This document shows positions 7,320 to 15,348 of a stretch of DNA of 32,851 nucleotides, piece by piece; the stretch's first letter is position 1, and each line of letters starts with the position of its first letter. A program made the translations under genes and the position numbers. The DNA comes from an uncultured Alphaproteobacteria bacterium (GTDB taxonomy: Bacteria > Pseudomonadota > Alphaproteobacteria > CAAHEQ01 > UBA3637), in assembly GCA_944391565.1 (NCBI GenBank), contig CALXUB010000011.1:1-32851 (forward strand), in the 5' to 3' direction. The notes under the pieces were generated by a model that did not search any database, had not been told where the DNA came from, and worked only from the letters and a program-made list of their open reading frames with translations.

Positions 7320-7700
7320 TTATTTTTTCAGCTGCAACGTATAGTCGAACTGAGAAATAACGCGCTGTCCGTCGGGTTGGAGCAACTCCAGCCGATCCGG
7401 TGAAATGACATAGTATCGTTCATCGGTTCCCGTTAAAATCAGCGTGCGGGTACCGGGAGCCATTCGCCAAGATCCTTCGTTCATGACGGTTTCTTTTTTA
7501 TCTTGATAGACGGTTTTCAGCTGATAAGTTTTGTCGGTTTTCAGCACCAATGTTTTATCGATGCCCGGACAATCCGCGCACGGAAAAACGCCTTGAAACG
7601 TGCCGGCGGCCGGTGCAACCGCTATTTGCGGCGGAGCCGATTCACATCCCGTCAACAATGCCGCCAACGCCAATCCCCCTAATAATAATTTGACTTTCAT
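7320..7700 (-). CDS. NlpE-like lipoprotein 1
   Basis: 126 residues. The N-terminus MKVKLLLGGLALAALLTGC is a lipoprotein signal with lipobox L-T-G-C. The mature part carries the N-terminal NlpE pattern: G-T-F-Q-G-V-F-P-C-A-D-C-P-G-I with a CxxC, then T-L-V-L, Y-Q-L, G-S-W and a closing D-R-L-E-L-L-Q-P-D-G strand. In enterobacteria NlpE is an outer-membrane lipoprotein that signals envelope stress and copper; only its N-terminal barrel domain is present here. A paralogue lies immediately upstream on the same strand (7798-8190), about 35% similar by eye. Start at 7700 is preceded by a GGGAG ribosome-binding site. Whether it responds to metal is not shown by sequence. Confidence 0.85.
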   Translation of the reverse strand: MKVKLLLGGLALAALLTGCESAPPQIAVAPAAGTFQGVFPCADCPGIDKTLVLKTDKTYQLKTVYQDKKETVMNEGSWRMAPGTRTLILTGTDERYYVISPDRLELLQPDGQRVISQFDYTLQLKK

Positions 7701-7797
7701 GTTTTATCTCCCTGTTATTACACGCATTAAGTGTATAAATTTAATCATGTATCGTCAAGGGGAAGATGTCTCGTTTTTAGTAGATATGGTCTTTTGT

Positions 7798-8190
7798 CTA
7801 GTGCATGCGGCGCAGTTGGAGATTTTTCGGCGAGGAAATCAAGCGGCCGTTTTCATCCAAAAGCTCCAGCGTATCCCGATTGATGATTAAAAAAGTTTCT
7901 TTTCGTTCGGTCAACGTCAGTCGGCGGCCGAATTTGCTGTAAGAGCCGGTTTCTTCTTGCACGCCGGAGTGGCCGATTTGAAAGTATTTCAGCTGATACC
8001 GTTTACCGGGCAGCAAAGTCAGCGTGGTTTCGGTGCCGGGACATTTTGCGCAGGGCAGCGTCCCTTGAAAAGTGCCCAGCAAACTGCCGGACAGTTGAGG
8101 CGATTCGCCGGGTGAAGTGGTCTCACACGCGAACAAAACAGCGGCGGCCCCCATCAGCCCCAAAGCAGACAACAGATATTTTTTCTTCAT
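7798..8190 (-). CDS. NlpE-like lipoprotein 2
   Basis: 130 residues from the ATG at 8190, chosen because GGGAG lies just upstream and because it yields a clean lipoprotein signal (MKKKYLLSALGLMGAAAVLFAC). The in-frame ATG at 8229 would add a charged leader. The mature chain has G-T-F-Q-G-T-L-P-C-A-K-C-P-G-T with the CxxC of NlpE N-domains, then Y-Q-L-K-Y, E-E-T-G-S-Y and D-T-L-E-L-L-D-E-N-G-R. It is a paralogue of 7320-7700, probably in the same transcription unit, and divergent from the outer-membrane barrel gene at 8302. Confidence 0.85.
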   Translation of the reverse strand: MKKKYLLSALGLMGAAAVLFACETTSPGESPQLSGSLLGTFQGTLPCAKCPGTETTLTLLPGKRYQLKYFQIGHSGVQEETGSYSKFGRRLTLTERKETFLIINRDTLELLDENGRLISSPKNLQLRRMH

Positions 8191-8208
8191 TTTTTCTCCC
8201 TTTCGGAT

Positions 8209-8236
8209 TAAATAGAGGCTTTTTTTCAAAAATCAA
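8209..8236 (-). promoter_or_regulatory. probable promoter of the NlpE-like pair
   Basis: On the minus strand TTGATT (8236-8231), 16 bases, TATTTA (8214-8209), 18 bases before the start codon. Confidence 0.5.
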
Positions 8237-8248
8237 GTCAGAAAAAGC

Positions 8249-8277
8249 TTGAAAAAGCCGGCTTGCTCCTATAACCT
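8249..8277 (+). promoter_or_regulatory. probable promoter of the barrel/lipoprotein pair
   Basis: TTGAAA (8249-8254), 17 bases, TAACCT (8272-8277), 24 bases before the start at 8302. Confidence 0.5.
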
Positions 8278-8301
8278 AAAGGCTAGATAAGGAGAGACAT
8301 C

Positions 8302-8931
8302 ATGAAAAAACTGCTTTTAACAACTTTGCTGTGGACGGGCACGTTGACGGCGGCGATGGCGGCGGATGACCGGGTTTATCAGTATCCGGCAACCGAAAAC
8401 GCACCTGTTTATGAAACACAAACACAGCCGGCTTCGCGCACAACCCGGGCGCAAAAACCCAAACGCTTTTATGCGGGCGGCCGGTTGGGATACGGCTATA
8501 CCTCGATTGACCCCAAAGATTTGTCCACGGCCGTCGGCGGTGCCATGGCAGGCGTCAAAGTTTTGGACTTTCGGTTTGAAGCCGACGTCACTTATATGGC
8601 GCAGACCGAACTGACTCATGATGTGGATTACGAGCAGTATACTTTCCTGTTAAACGCATATTACGACCTGCCGTTGGGACGATTTAAGCCCTTTGTCGGT
8701 GTCGGTGCCGGCGCGGCTTATTCGATTGCCACCCGCAAATACAAACGGCACGGCTGGACGCATGAGGAACGCTGGGACGATACGAATTGGGCCGTAGCGG
8801 GCATGGGCGGCGCATCGTTTGACATCACGCCTTATTTAACGGCCGAAGCGATGTTCCGTTATATTTATGTGGATTTGCACGAAGACGCCTATAACCTGCA
8901 GGCCATGGGCGGGCTTCGCTATAACTTTTAA
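8302..8931 (+). CDS. outer-membrane beta-barrel protein 1
   Basis: 209 residues. The start is supported by AAGGAG at 8288-8293. Residues 1-20 form a signal peptide ending A-M-A-A. A Thr/Gln-rich linker (25-50) precedes a run of alternating amphipathic strands: F-Y-A-G-G-R-L-G-Y-G-Y, F-R-F-E-A-D-V-T-Y, L-N-A-Y-Y-D-L, K-P-F-V-G-V-G-A-G, and the terminal G-G-L-R-Y-N-F ending in Phe, the usual outer-membrane insertion signal. This is the eight-strand OmpA/OmpW-like barrel type with no periplasmic domain. The lipoprotein at 8944 follows after 12 bases, probably in one operon. The role may be structural or surface-related; no transport specificity can be read. Confidence 0.85.
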   Translation: MKKLLLTTLLWTGTLTAAMAADDRVYQYPATENAPVYETQTQPASRTTRAQKPKRFYAGGRLGYGYTSIDPKDLSTAVGGAMAGVKVLDFRFEADVTYMAQTELTHDVDYEQYTFLLNAYYDLPLGRFKPFVGVGAGAAYSIATRKYKRHGWTHEERWDDTNWAVAGMGGASFDITPYLTAEAMFRYIYVDLHEDAYNLQAMGGLRYNF

Positions 8932-8943
8932 GAAGGAGGCTTC

Positions 8944-9327
8944 ATGCGGCGATATGGTTTATTCGGATTGGTTTTAGGGCTTTTTCTAACGGCGTGCGCG
9001 ACCAACTTGCCGCCTGTTGCGGTGGAGCAAGGCGTCATTTTCGGTTCACCGTCCCGGGAGCAAGTGGCTCAAACCATGGCGCAAGCGGCTACTCGGGCCA
9101 AGTGGCAGGTGCGCGGCCGCTCGGCAGACGCTTTGGACATTTTTTTCACGCATAAAGGTTATGTTTACGCTGCCAAAATCAGCTTTACGACACAAACATA
9201 CCGAATTGATTTTGTCTCCAGCGAAGGATCGGTGCATGATGCCGACGAAGTGATTGTCTATTACAATAAACAAGTCCGCCGGTTAAACACTTACATCAAC
9301 CGCTTTCTCAGCAAAGCGTTTTATTAA
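8944..9327 (+). CDS. small lipoprotein of unknown function
   Basis: 127 residues. The signal MRRYGLFGLVLGLFLTAC has lipobox L-T-A-C. The mature part (about 110 residues) alternates helix-like and strand-like pieces with K-G-Y-V-Y-A-A-K-I-S-F-T-T-Q-T-Y-R-I-D-F and V-I-V-Y-Y-N-K-Q-V-R-R-L-N-T-Y-I, resembling a small alpha/beta lipoprotein domain. I do not recognise the family. An AAGGAGG site lies in the 12-base gap after the barrel gene, implying co-translation. Its stop overlaps, tail to tail, the stop of the receiver-like gene on the other strand (9324-9327). Confidence 0.8.
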   Translation: MRRYGLFGLVLGLFLTACATNLPPVAVEQGVIFGSPSREQVAQTMAQAATRAKWQVRGRSADALDIFFTHKGYVYAAKISFTTQTYRIDFVSSEGSVHDADEVIVYYNKQVRRLNTYINRFLSKAFY

Positions 9328-9629
9328 AGCCGGGATTTCAGATAATCGCCCAAGACACGTTCAATCAAGGCCGTACCGTCCGGCGCCGATGAGTGGCTGT
9401 CAAACGCAAACCCCATGGGAATCAGCGCGCCTTTTTGCCGGCGGTCTTCCTCGATCAGCCAATTCACGAACGGCATAACGGTCGCACCGCCCGTTAAACA
9501 ATAATCCAACGACATATACGGCGGACAGCCGTTTAACATGACATAATCAATCGCCTCGCTGGTTGAACGAACCACATCCCATGTGTCATCCGGCGGCCGA
9601 CGCATGTCGTCCAAATACAGCTTTTTCAT
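9324..9629 (-). CDS. cyclic-phosphate processing receiver domain protein
   Basis: 101 residues. The sequence begins K-L-Y-L-D-D-M-R-R-P-P, then S-L-D-Y-C-L-T-G-G and H-S-S-A-P-D-G, the pattern I know from small stand-alone receiver-like proteins annotated as cyclic-phosphate processing receiver domains (predicted to process cyclic-phosphate nucleotide or RNA ends). The acidic pair D-D near residue 7 and the D in S-L-D are the likely metal and phosphate site. Its ATG overlaps the hisS stop by four bases (ATGA at 9626-9629), so translation is coupled to histidyl-tRNA synthetase. The link could mean a role in tRNA end processing, but that is inference. Confidence 0.7.
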   Translation of the reverse strand: MKKLYLDDMRRPPDDTWDVVRSTSEAIDYVMLNGCPPYMSLDYCLTGGATVMPFVNWLIEEDRRQKGALIPMGFAFDSHSSAPDGTALIERVLGDYLKSRL

Positions 9630-10909
9630 TCAAAAAGCCCTTTGCCGTCCAATCGAACGGTTTTTTGTTCGCCGGTTTGCATGTTTTTCACGGCAATTTC
9701 TCCTTTGGCGAACTCTTCGGGCGCCAGATAAGCCGCAAACCGCGCATGACGTTTATTCGCAGCCGTAAAAAACTTTTTGGGATTTTGTGCAGCCAACATC
9801 AAATCTGCCGCACGGCCGGCGGCCCAAACTTTCTGCACAAACTGCATGGCCGGCAGCTGCAGACTGTCATCATAATACCCCACAACCGTTTCGACGCCTT
9901 CAAACGTCTCGGGATAGCCGAATTTGGCGGTATAAAGCTCGCGAATCACGCCGTCGCCGAACCCCAGCCCGCAAGCCGGCAGCTCTTTGCCCGTCATACG
10001 CCCGAACAGCATATCATACCGGCCGCCCCCGAACAATGCCCGAAACCGGCGCCCTGTGTCAAAAGCCTCAAACACAATGCCCGTATAATAAGACAACCCG
10101 CGAATAATCGCCGGATCCATTTGAAGATAAGCCCGATACCCCAGCGCCTCGGCGCACTCGAACAAACGCTTCAACATCTGATAATCGACGTTTTCGGGTC
10201 CGACCAGTCGGCCGATTTCATCCGGATCATGCGTGTCCAGCAATGCAAACAGCCGATCCATCTGTTCGACCGTCAGTCCCAACGCCGCCATTTCGGATTT
10301 CAACCATTCGACGTCGACTTTTTCTTTTTTATCAATCAATGTCATCAACGCGGCATGCCGTTCATGTGTGACACCGATTTTCAATAAAAATCCGGACAAC
10401 AGCGCACGACTGGATACCCGAATTTGAAAATCCGTCTCATCAAATCCCAATTCTTTCATAACGGCGACGGCCGTGAATAAAATCCAAGCTTCGGCCGAAA
10501 CGCCGGCTTCACCGATAATGTCGATGTTCCATTGAAAGTGCTCGCGATAGCGACCCTTGGTCGGACGCTCATACCGAAAACACTGACCGAAAGACCAGAT
10601 TTTGGCGGGTGTCGGCAACGTTTCTTTGATGCCTGTGTAAAGCCGCACCATGGTCGGCGTAATTTCCGGACGCAAGGCCAAATGGCGGTCGGATTTATCA
10701 TGAAATTCATAGATTTGATCGGATAATTCTTCGCCGGCTTTGCGTTCGAACAGTTCATAGCTGTCCACCACCGGCGTTTCATAGCGCAAGAACCCCGCGC
10801 GCGCAGACGCTTTTTCAAAAGCAGCCAGCAGCTTTTTGCGAAAGACCCAATCCGTGGGCGTAAAATCCCGCATGCCCCGAAGCGGCGCAACGTCTAATTT
10901 GTCAGTCAT
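9626..10909 (-). CDS. hisS: histidyl-tRNA synthetase
   Basis: 427 residues, close to the standard ~424. It charges tRNA-His with histidine. The class II core is clear: L-R-P-E-I-T-P-T near 79-86, motif 2 F-R-Y-E-R-P-T-K-G-R-Y-R-E-H-F-Q at 111-126, the histidine-binding block G-L-S-Y-Y-T-G-I-V-F-E, and motif 3 A-L-F-G-G-G-R-Y-D. An alpha/beta anticodon-binding domain follows at the C-terminus. The start at 10909 is preceded by AAAGGAG; the in-frame ATG at 10960 lies upstream of that site and is rejected. It lies 54 bases downstream of htpX on the same strand and overlaps the receiver-like gene by four bases. Confidence 0.95.
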   Translation of the reverse strand: MTDKLDVAPLRGMRDFTPTDWVFRKKLLAAFEKASARAGFLRYETPVVDSYELFERKAGEELSDQIYEFHDKSDRHLALRPEITPTMVRLYTGIKETLPTPAKIWSFGQCFRYERPTKGRYREHFQWNIDIIGEAGVSAEAWILFTAVAVMKELGFDETDFQIRVSSRALLSGFLLKIGVTHERHAALMTLIDKKEKVDVEWLKSEMAALGLTVEQMDRLFALLDTHDPDEIGRLVGPENVDYQMLKRLFECAEALGYRAYLQMDPAIIRGLSYYTGIVFEAFDTGRRFRALFGGGRYDMLFGRMTGKELPACGLGFGDGVIRELYTAKFGYPETFEGVETVVGYYDDSLQLPAMQFVQKVWAAGRAADLMLAAQNPKKFFTAANKRHARFAAYLAPEEFAKGEIAVKNMQTGEQKTVRLDGKGLFE

Positions 10910-10963
10910 TTCTTTAACTCCTTTATGTCTTTTCATACACCGCTTTTGTCGGAAAATCAAGTC

Positions 10964-11983
10964 CTACATCGCGCGCAGACGGCGAATCCGCTGGCCGATC
11001 GGCGGATGTGTCGATGAGAGAGAAGAAAGCATCAATCCGCCTTTGTGAGAGGGATCCGCAATACAAGCCGTTCCCATCACAGGTTGACGATCCAGCACTT
11101 CCACCCGAGCATCTGTACTGATTTTCATCAAAGCGTCCGCCAAAGCCCCCGGATTATGTGTGATTCGAGCACCGGTCGCGTCGGCCGCGTATTCCCGCGT
11201 GCGCGAAATCGCCAATCGGAGCAACGGTGCAATAAAAAAATGAAAAATCATCAGCGCAATCATCACAAACAAAATCAACAGTTGCAGTTGATTTTCTTTC
11301 TTATTTCGACAGCCTATCGTCCAAAAACGCACACGAATATGTTCGGCCAAAAACCCAAAAACGGAAAGCCCCGTAATAATCAACAAATTTAACCGCACAT
11401 CTCGATTCCCGATATGTGCCATTTCATGCGCAATCACGGCTTCCAATTCCAAAGGCTTTAACTTTTCCAGCAATCCGGTTGTGACGGCGATTGACGCCGT
11501 TTTGGGACTGTGTCCCGTTGCAAACGCATTCAAAGAAGAATCCTTGATTTCATACACCTTCGGCATCGGCAGACCGGCAGCCATCGCCACGTTTTGAACC
11601 GATCGATACAGTTTTTTATTGTCGTTCAAATCAATCGGACGCGCACCGGCAAACTCCAGCATCATTTTATCGCCGAAGAAATAGGAAATTGCCATCCACC
11701 CCAGAGCTATGCTAAAAAGCGGCATCAATGTATACAGCCAATACCCCGATGCTGCATAAAAATAAGCATTGTTTTCACTTAATCTTTCCGTCGTGCCGGG
11801 AAACCAGCGCAGCCACAGGACAACGCCGTCCATCATAAAGTCGTTATCGGCCAAAACCCGAACCGCGCCATAGCAGGCAATCCACACCAAAACCGATAAT
11901 GTAATCGGAAACATCAACACCAAAAACGCCGTCTTCAGGTTGTTGCGGGTAATGTGGTCATATACCGTTAAAGGTTGAGACAT
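10964..11983 (-). CDS. htpX: HtpX-like membrane zinc metalloprotease (M48)
   Basis: 339 residues. Two hydrophobic N-terminal segments (about 18-42 and 79-103) are followed by the M48 catalytic domain with H-E-M-A-H at 186-190, preceded by L-E-A-V-I-A. Two more hydrophobic segments come next, then R-T-R-E-Y-A-A-D with the third zinc ligand. A C-terminal S-S-T-H-P-P-I-G-Q-R-I-R-R-L motif completes the family pattern. Such proteases handle misfolded inner-membrane proteins. It lies nine bases after lemA, a pairing seen in many bacteria. Family members called HtpX are often ~290 residues; this one has a longer N-terminus, so the exact subfamily is uncertain. Confidence 0.88.
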   Translation of the reverse strand: MSQPLTVYDHITRNNLKTAFLVLMFPITLSVLVWIACYGAVRVLADNDFMMDGVVLWLRWFPGTTERLSENNAYFYAASGYWLYTLMPLFSIALGWMAISYFFGDKMMLEFAGARPIDLNDNKKLYRSVQNVAMAAGLPMPKVYEIKDSSLNAFATGHSPKTASIAVTTGLLEKLKPLELEAVIAHEMAHIGNRDVRLNLLIITGLSVFGFLAEHIRVRFWTIGCRNKKENQLQLLILFVMIALMIFHFFIAPLLRLAISRTREYAADATGARITHNPGALADALMKISTDARVEVLDRQPVMGTACIADPSHKGGLMLSSLSSTHPPIGQRIRRLRAM

Positions 11984-11992
11984 AACGGCGCC

Positions 11993-12550
11993 TTAAAAAG
12001 AAACTTTGGGCGCGGCGACCGTTTGTTTTTTATCCTCGTCCGTCAGTTCAAAGAAGGCTTCTTTTTCAAATTTGAACCGACTGGCGATCAGGTTGGACGG
12101 AAACACCTCGATTTGCGTATTCATGGCCATCACGTTTGAGTTATAGAATCGACGGGAGGCTTGGATTTTATTTTCCGTGTCCGTCATTTCCTGCATCAGT
12201 TCCAAATAATTTTGGTTGGCTTTTAAATCAGGATAAGCTTCGGACAAAGCAAAAACGCTTTTGAGCGCGTCGGTCAACATGTTTTCGCGAGCAGCTTTTT
12301 CGGCACCGTGACCTTGCGTTTCCATTGCGGCCGTGCGCGCTTTGACGACGTTTTCCAATGTTGACTTTTCGTGTTTAGCATAGCCCTTGACCGTTTCAAC
12401 CAGATTCGGAATTAAGTCATAGCGGCGTTTCAACTGTGTTTCGATATCACTCCACGATTCGCGCACGCGCTGGCGCAGCGTGACAAGTTTATTATACAAA
12501 AAAACAATGTAAAGCAGCACCAAAGCCGCAACAATCACACTCAACAGCAT
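11993..12550 (-). CDS. lemA: LemA family membrane-anchored protein
   Basis: 185 residues, the normal length. One N-terminal hydrophobic anchor (2-20) is followed by a coiled, helical domain with the family signatures [28 protein letters not shown] and [12 protein letters not shown]. The N-terminus out, helical-bundle design is typical; the biochemical role is unknown, although it commonly accompanies M48 proteases as it does here. A GGAG site lies just before the start. The promoter is back to back with that of ppa. Confidence 0.92.
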   Translation of the reverse strand: MLLSVIVAALVLLYIVFLYNKLVTLRQRVRESWSDIETQLKRRYDLIPNLVETVKGYAKHEKSTLENVVKARTAAMETQGHGAEKAARENMLTDALKSVFALSEAYPDLKANQNYLELMQEMTDTENKIQASRRFYNSNVMAMNTQIEVFPSNLIASRFKFEKEAFFELTDEDKKQTVAAPKVSF

Positions 12551-12583
12551 ATTTGTTCTCCTTTTTATGCAAACGATGCATTC

Positions 12584-12612
12584 AGTTTATGCGAAAATGT
12601 TTGAAAAGACAA
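12584..12612 (-). promoter_or_regulatory. promoter of lemA-htpX
   Basis: On the minus strand TTGTCT (12612-12607), 17 bases, TAAACT (12589-12584). Confidence 0.6.
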
Positions 12613-12615
12613 GCC

Positions 12616-12644
12616 TTGATTTTCAAAATAAAAACATGTATTCT
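12616..12644 (+). promoter_or_regulatory. promoter of the ppa operon
   Basis: TTGATT (12616-12621), 17 bases, TATTCT (12639-12644). Its -35 lies only three bases from the -35 of the divergent lemA promoter. Confidence 0.65.
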
Positions 12645-12671
12645 GATGTCATTTTAAAAAGGAGAAAGAAC

Positions 12672-13238
12672 ATGCATCCGTGGCATGACGTTGAAAAAGA
12701 ACCAAACGCGCCGCATGTGGTGACGGCTGTGATTGAAGTGCCCAAAGGCTCGAAAACCAAATACGAACTGGATAAAACCAGCGGATTGCTCCGCGTGGAT
12801 CGGATTTTATACAGTTCCGTGCATTATCCTGCCAACTACGGATTTATTCCCAAAAGCTATTGCGATGACAACGACCCGTTGGATATTTTGGTGCTGGGTC
12901 AAGAAATCGTCGTGCCGATGTGTTTGATGCGCGCACGGCCCATCGGCGTCATGAAAATGATTGATCAAGGACAGGAAGACGATAAAATCATCGCCATTCA
13001 TGTCGACGACCCGGAATATCTGCACTATCATGATATTGACGAGCTGCCGCCGCATTGCCTGCGCATGCTGAAGCGTTTTTTTGAAGATTACAAAATCCTG
13101 GAGCAGAAAGAAGTCAAAATCGAAGAGTTTTTGGGCCACGAAGAAGCCTTTAAAACCATCAATCGTGCTTTTGCGCTGTATGACCGGGAAAAAGAACATT
13201 TAACAGGATACCGCGCCTCATGTCCCTGCAACCGATAA
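12672..13238 (+). CDS. ppa: inorganic pyrophosphatase (family I)
   Basis: 188 residues. It hydrolyses PPi released by biosynthesis, pulling CMP-Kdo and aminoacyl-tRNA synthesis forward. Family I features: [13 protein letters not shown] near 20-32, Y-P-A-N-Y-G-F-I-P near 53-60, and the signature D-N-D-P-L-D (66-71). Two further Asp (D98xxxD-type region Q-G-Q-E-D-D-K) and Y-K-x-L-E occur later. The start at 12672 is fixed by AAAAAGGAG; the in-frame upstream ATG at 12567 is beyond the promoter. It overlaps the next gene by 19 bases. The C-terminus has a slightly long tail. Confidence 0.96.
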   Translation: MHPWHDVEKEPNAPHVVTAVIEVPKGSKTKYELDKTSGLLRVDRILYSSVHYPANYGFIPKSYCDDNDPLDILVLGQEIVVPMCLMRARPIGVMKMIDQGQEDDKIIAIHVDDPEYLHYHDIDELPPHCLRMLKRFFEDYKILEQKEVKIEEFLGHEEAFKTINRAFALYDREKEHLTGYRASCPCNR

Positions 13239-14086
13239 CGTCTTTGATGGATTTAATTGACAGCGCCCGCGCGTTTTTTATTGACGTGTACGGCGTTTTA
13301 TACAACGGCGAAACTTACTATCCGCCGGCGCTGCGGGTGTGCGAACAACTGATGCGGGCCGGACGACAAGTCATCGTTTTGTCCAACGCGACGACCGTCG
13401 GCAGCCATTTCCAGGAAAAACACGCGCGCCTCGGCTTTTTAAAAGGGGTCCATTACACCGATGTCGTGACGTCGGGCGATGTGTTAAAAGAAAAACTGGA
13501 AAAACAGCATTTTTTGGATGATGTCACCGGTGCGCCGACAGGCCTTTACACGGTCATCGGACGGGAAAACAATCGGTTGTTCGCCACCGTTTTGGATCGA
13601 CAGACAACGGAGATGGACAAAGCCGCCGCCGTGTATTTCGGTTCACTTCAAAAAGACGGCCATTTCTTTGAAACGTTGGACCCTTATCTGCCCAGCGCGC
13701 AACGGGCTTTGCAAAAAGGGCTGCCCGCCATTTGCGCCAATCCGGATTATTTTGCGTTTATCGGCGACCGCAAGCATGTCGGCCAAGGGTTTTTGGCACG
13801 CTGGTATGAAGAACAAGGCGGCACCGTGTATTGGATCGGCAAACCTTATCCGGAAATCTACGATTACGCATTGCGTCAAACCGGCATTTCGGATCCGACC
13901 CGGGCCGTCATGGTCGGGGACACCATCCGCACCGATATTTTGGGCGGACAGACGGCGGGACTTCAAACGGTGTTGATTACCGGCACGGGCATCACCGCCG
14001 ATTTAATCGCAGCCGGCAAAGAGCTGATGCAAATCGCCGATGCCGAAGGAGCCGTGCCGGATTATTTGTTGGAAAGGTTGTCTTGA
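13220..14086 (+). CDS. HAD class IIA hydrolase (TIGR01459-like)
   Basis: 288 residues. HAD motif I is [12 protein letters not shown] with nucleophile Asp22; the second Asp usual in HAD phosphatases is Tyr here, as in the alphaproteobacterial subfamily that has D-x-W-G-V-L. Motif II is L-S-N-A-T (Ser55), motif III Lys in G-K-P-Y-P-E-I-Y, motif [15 protein letters not shown]. The cap lies between motifs II and III (class IIA, NagD-like). The substrate is unknown. It starts 19 bases inside ppa and shares its TGA/ATG with the HIT gene, so it is translated as part of the ppa-kdsB operon. Confidence 0.85.
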   Translation: MSLQPITSLMDLIDSARAFFIDVYGVLYNGETYYPPALRVCEQLMRAGRQVIVLSNATTVGSHFQEKHARLGFLKGVHYTDVVTSGDVLKEKLEKQHFLDDVTGAPTGLYTVIGRENNRLFATVLDRQTTEMDKAAAVYFGSLQKDGHFFETLDPYLPSAQRALQKGLPAICANPDYFAFIGDRKHVGQGFLARWYEEQGGTVYWIGKPYPEIYDYALRQTGISDPTRAVMVGDTIRTDILGGQTAGLQTVLITGTGITADLIAAGKELMQIADAEGAVPDYLLERLS

Positions 14087-14496
14087 TGTTTGAACTGCAT
14101 CCTGCTTTGAAAAAGAAAGATTTTGTCTGTGATTTGGACTTATGCACGGTTTTGTTGGAAGACAACGCCGCGTATCCCTGGATTTTTTTAGTGCCGAAAC
14201 TGCCCGGTATCCACAGCATGCGCGATTTAACCCATGAACAACGGCTTTGCTTGATGACTGAAATCGAAAAGGCCGAAACCGCCATGGCAGCGCTGTTTCA
14301 CCCGGTGCAAACCAATGTGGCCATGATCGGCAATTTAACGCCGCAGCTGCATGTGCACGTCATCTGCCGGTTTGAAAACGATCCGGCTTGGCCCGGCACC
14401 GTGTGGGGCGAAAATGCCGTCCCTTACGCACCCGAAGTCAAAAAAGAAATAATCTCACAAATTCAACACGCTTTAAAAGGAGAGCCAAATGTCTAA
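14086..14496 (+). CDS. HIT family hydrolase
   Basis: 136 residues from the ATG at 14086, which overlaps the previous stop (TGATG). The long in-frame extension to 13831 is antisense-quality sequence within the HAD gene and is rejected. The active-site stretch is N-L-T-P-Q-L-H-V-H-V-I-C-R-F, that is Q-x-H-x-H instead of H-x-H-x-H, followed by D-P-A-W-P-G-T-V-W-G. This is typical of a bacterial HIT subgroup in which the first His is Gln. Predicted role: hydrolysis of nucleoside phosphate or dinucleoside polyphosphate. The last bases overlap the kdsB start by eight bases. Confidence 0.88.
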   Translation: MFELHPALKKKDFVCDLDLCTVLLEDNAAYPWIFLVPKLPGIHSMRDLTHEQRLCLMTEIEKAETAMAALFHPVQTNVAMIGNLTPQLHVHVICRFENDPAWPGTVWGENAVPYAPEVKKEIISQIQHALKGEPNV

Positions 14497-15262
14497 CGTT
14501 GCCGTTTTAATTCCGACTCGATTGAAATCCACGCGCCTGCCTCGGAAACCCCTGGCCATAATTAACGGAAAACCGCTGATTCAACATGTCTATGAACATG
14601 CCATCGCCGTTCATCCAGCCGAAGATGTTTATATTGCTTCGGGAGATCAGGAAATCATCGACGTAGCACAAACTTTCGGCGCCAAATGCGTGCTGACGGA
14701 CGCGTCGCTGCCCTCCGGAACAGACCGAATTTCCGCCGCCTTGCAGGAAATCGACCCCGACGGCACACGCTATGACATCATTGTCAACTTTCAAGGCGAC
14801 GGCATTAACGTGGATCCCCGATTAGATTTGGAACTGATTGACATTATGCAAAAAACAGGCGCCGATATTGTGACGGTCGGCAAACGCATCACGGATATGA
14901 AAGAAATTCAAAATCCGGCTTATGTTAAAATCGCCATGGGTTTGAAACCGGGCGAAGACACCGGCCGCGCTTTGTATTTTTCACGCGCGCCGATCCCCTT
15001 TCATCGCGATTCGAATGCCGTACAGGTGCCGTGCTATTGGCACATCGGCATTTACGTTTACAATGCACACTCGTTGCGCCGGTTTGTATCCCTGCCCGTA
15101 GGCGTGCTGGAAGAAACCGAAAAACTGGAACAGCTGCGCGCTCTGGAAAACGGCATGACCATCTATGCCAAAATCGTGGATTCCATCAAGCTGGTCGAAG
15201 CCGCACCGGCCGATATCAATACGCCCGAAGAATTGGCCGAAGCGCAAAAATACATGAAATAA
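14489..15262 (+). CDS. kdsB: 3-deoxy-manno-octulosonate cytidylyltransferase
   Basis: 257 residues. It activates Kdo with CTP to CMP-Kdo for lipopolysaccharide inner core. The nucleotidyltransferase N-terminus is I-P-T-R-L-K-S-T-R-L-P-R-K-P-L; S-G-T-D-R-I-S (near 77) and V-N-F-Q-G-D-G mark the CTP and metal site (the family usually has N-V-Q-G-D-E-P, so Gly replaces Glu here). A-L-Y-F-S-R-A-P-I-P and H-I-G-I-Y-V-Y follow, then the C-terminal I-N-T-P-E-E-L. AAAAGGAG lies nine bases upstream. It is the last gene of the four-gene overlapping operon; pyrophosphatase at the head removes its PPi product. A sister sugar cytidylyltransferase cannot be fully excluded. Confidence 0.87.
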   Translation: MSNVAVLIPTRLKSTRLPRKPLAIINGKPLIQHVYEHAIAVHPAEDVYIASGDQEIIDVAQTFGAKCVLTDASLPSGTDRISAALQEIDPDGTRYDIIVNFQGDGINVDPRLDLELIDIMQKTGADIVTVGKRITDMKEIQNPAYVKIAMGLKPGEDTGRALYFSRAPIPFHRDSNAVQVPCYWHIGIYVYNAHSLRRFVSLPVGVLEETEKLEQLRALENGMTIYAKIVDSIKLVEAAPADINTPEELAEAQKYMK

Positions 15263-15292
15263 ACCAAAAACCGATTCTTTATTATATAAAAA

Positions 15293-15341
15293 CGCCGCCG
15301 AAAGGTTCTTTCCTGAAAACGAAAAGAAAACAACGGCGGCG
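15293..15341. terminator. possible bidirectional terminator between kdsB and the PH-domain gene
   Basis: CGCCGCCG (15293-15300) pairs with CGGCGGCG (15334-15341) around a ~33-base loop. A and T-rich bases flank both sides of the convergent gene ends. The large loop makes it weaker than a normal terminator. Confidence 0.4.
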
Positions 15342-15348
15342 GATTTGT

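Noticed and set aside
9563..10387. 274-codon open frame on the plus strand
   Set aside because: It is antisense to hisS, which has clear motifs and proper start signals; the frame has an unnatural His/Pro/Gln-rich composition.
13831..14085. N-terminal extension of the HIT protein
   Set aside because: The extension lies in the HAD gene in another frame and is Arg/His-rich; the ATG at 14086 couples to the HAD stop and fits family length.
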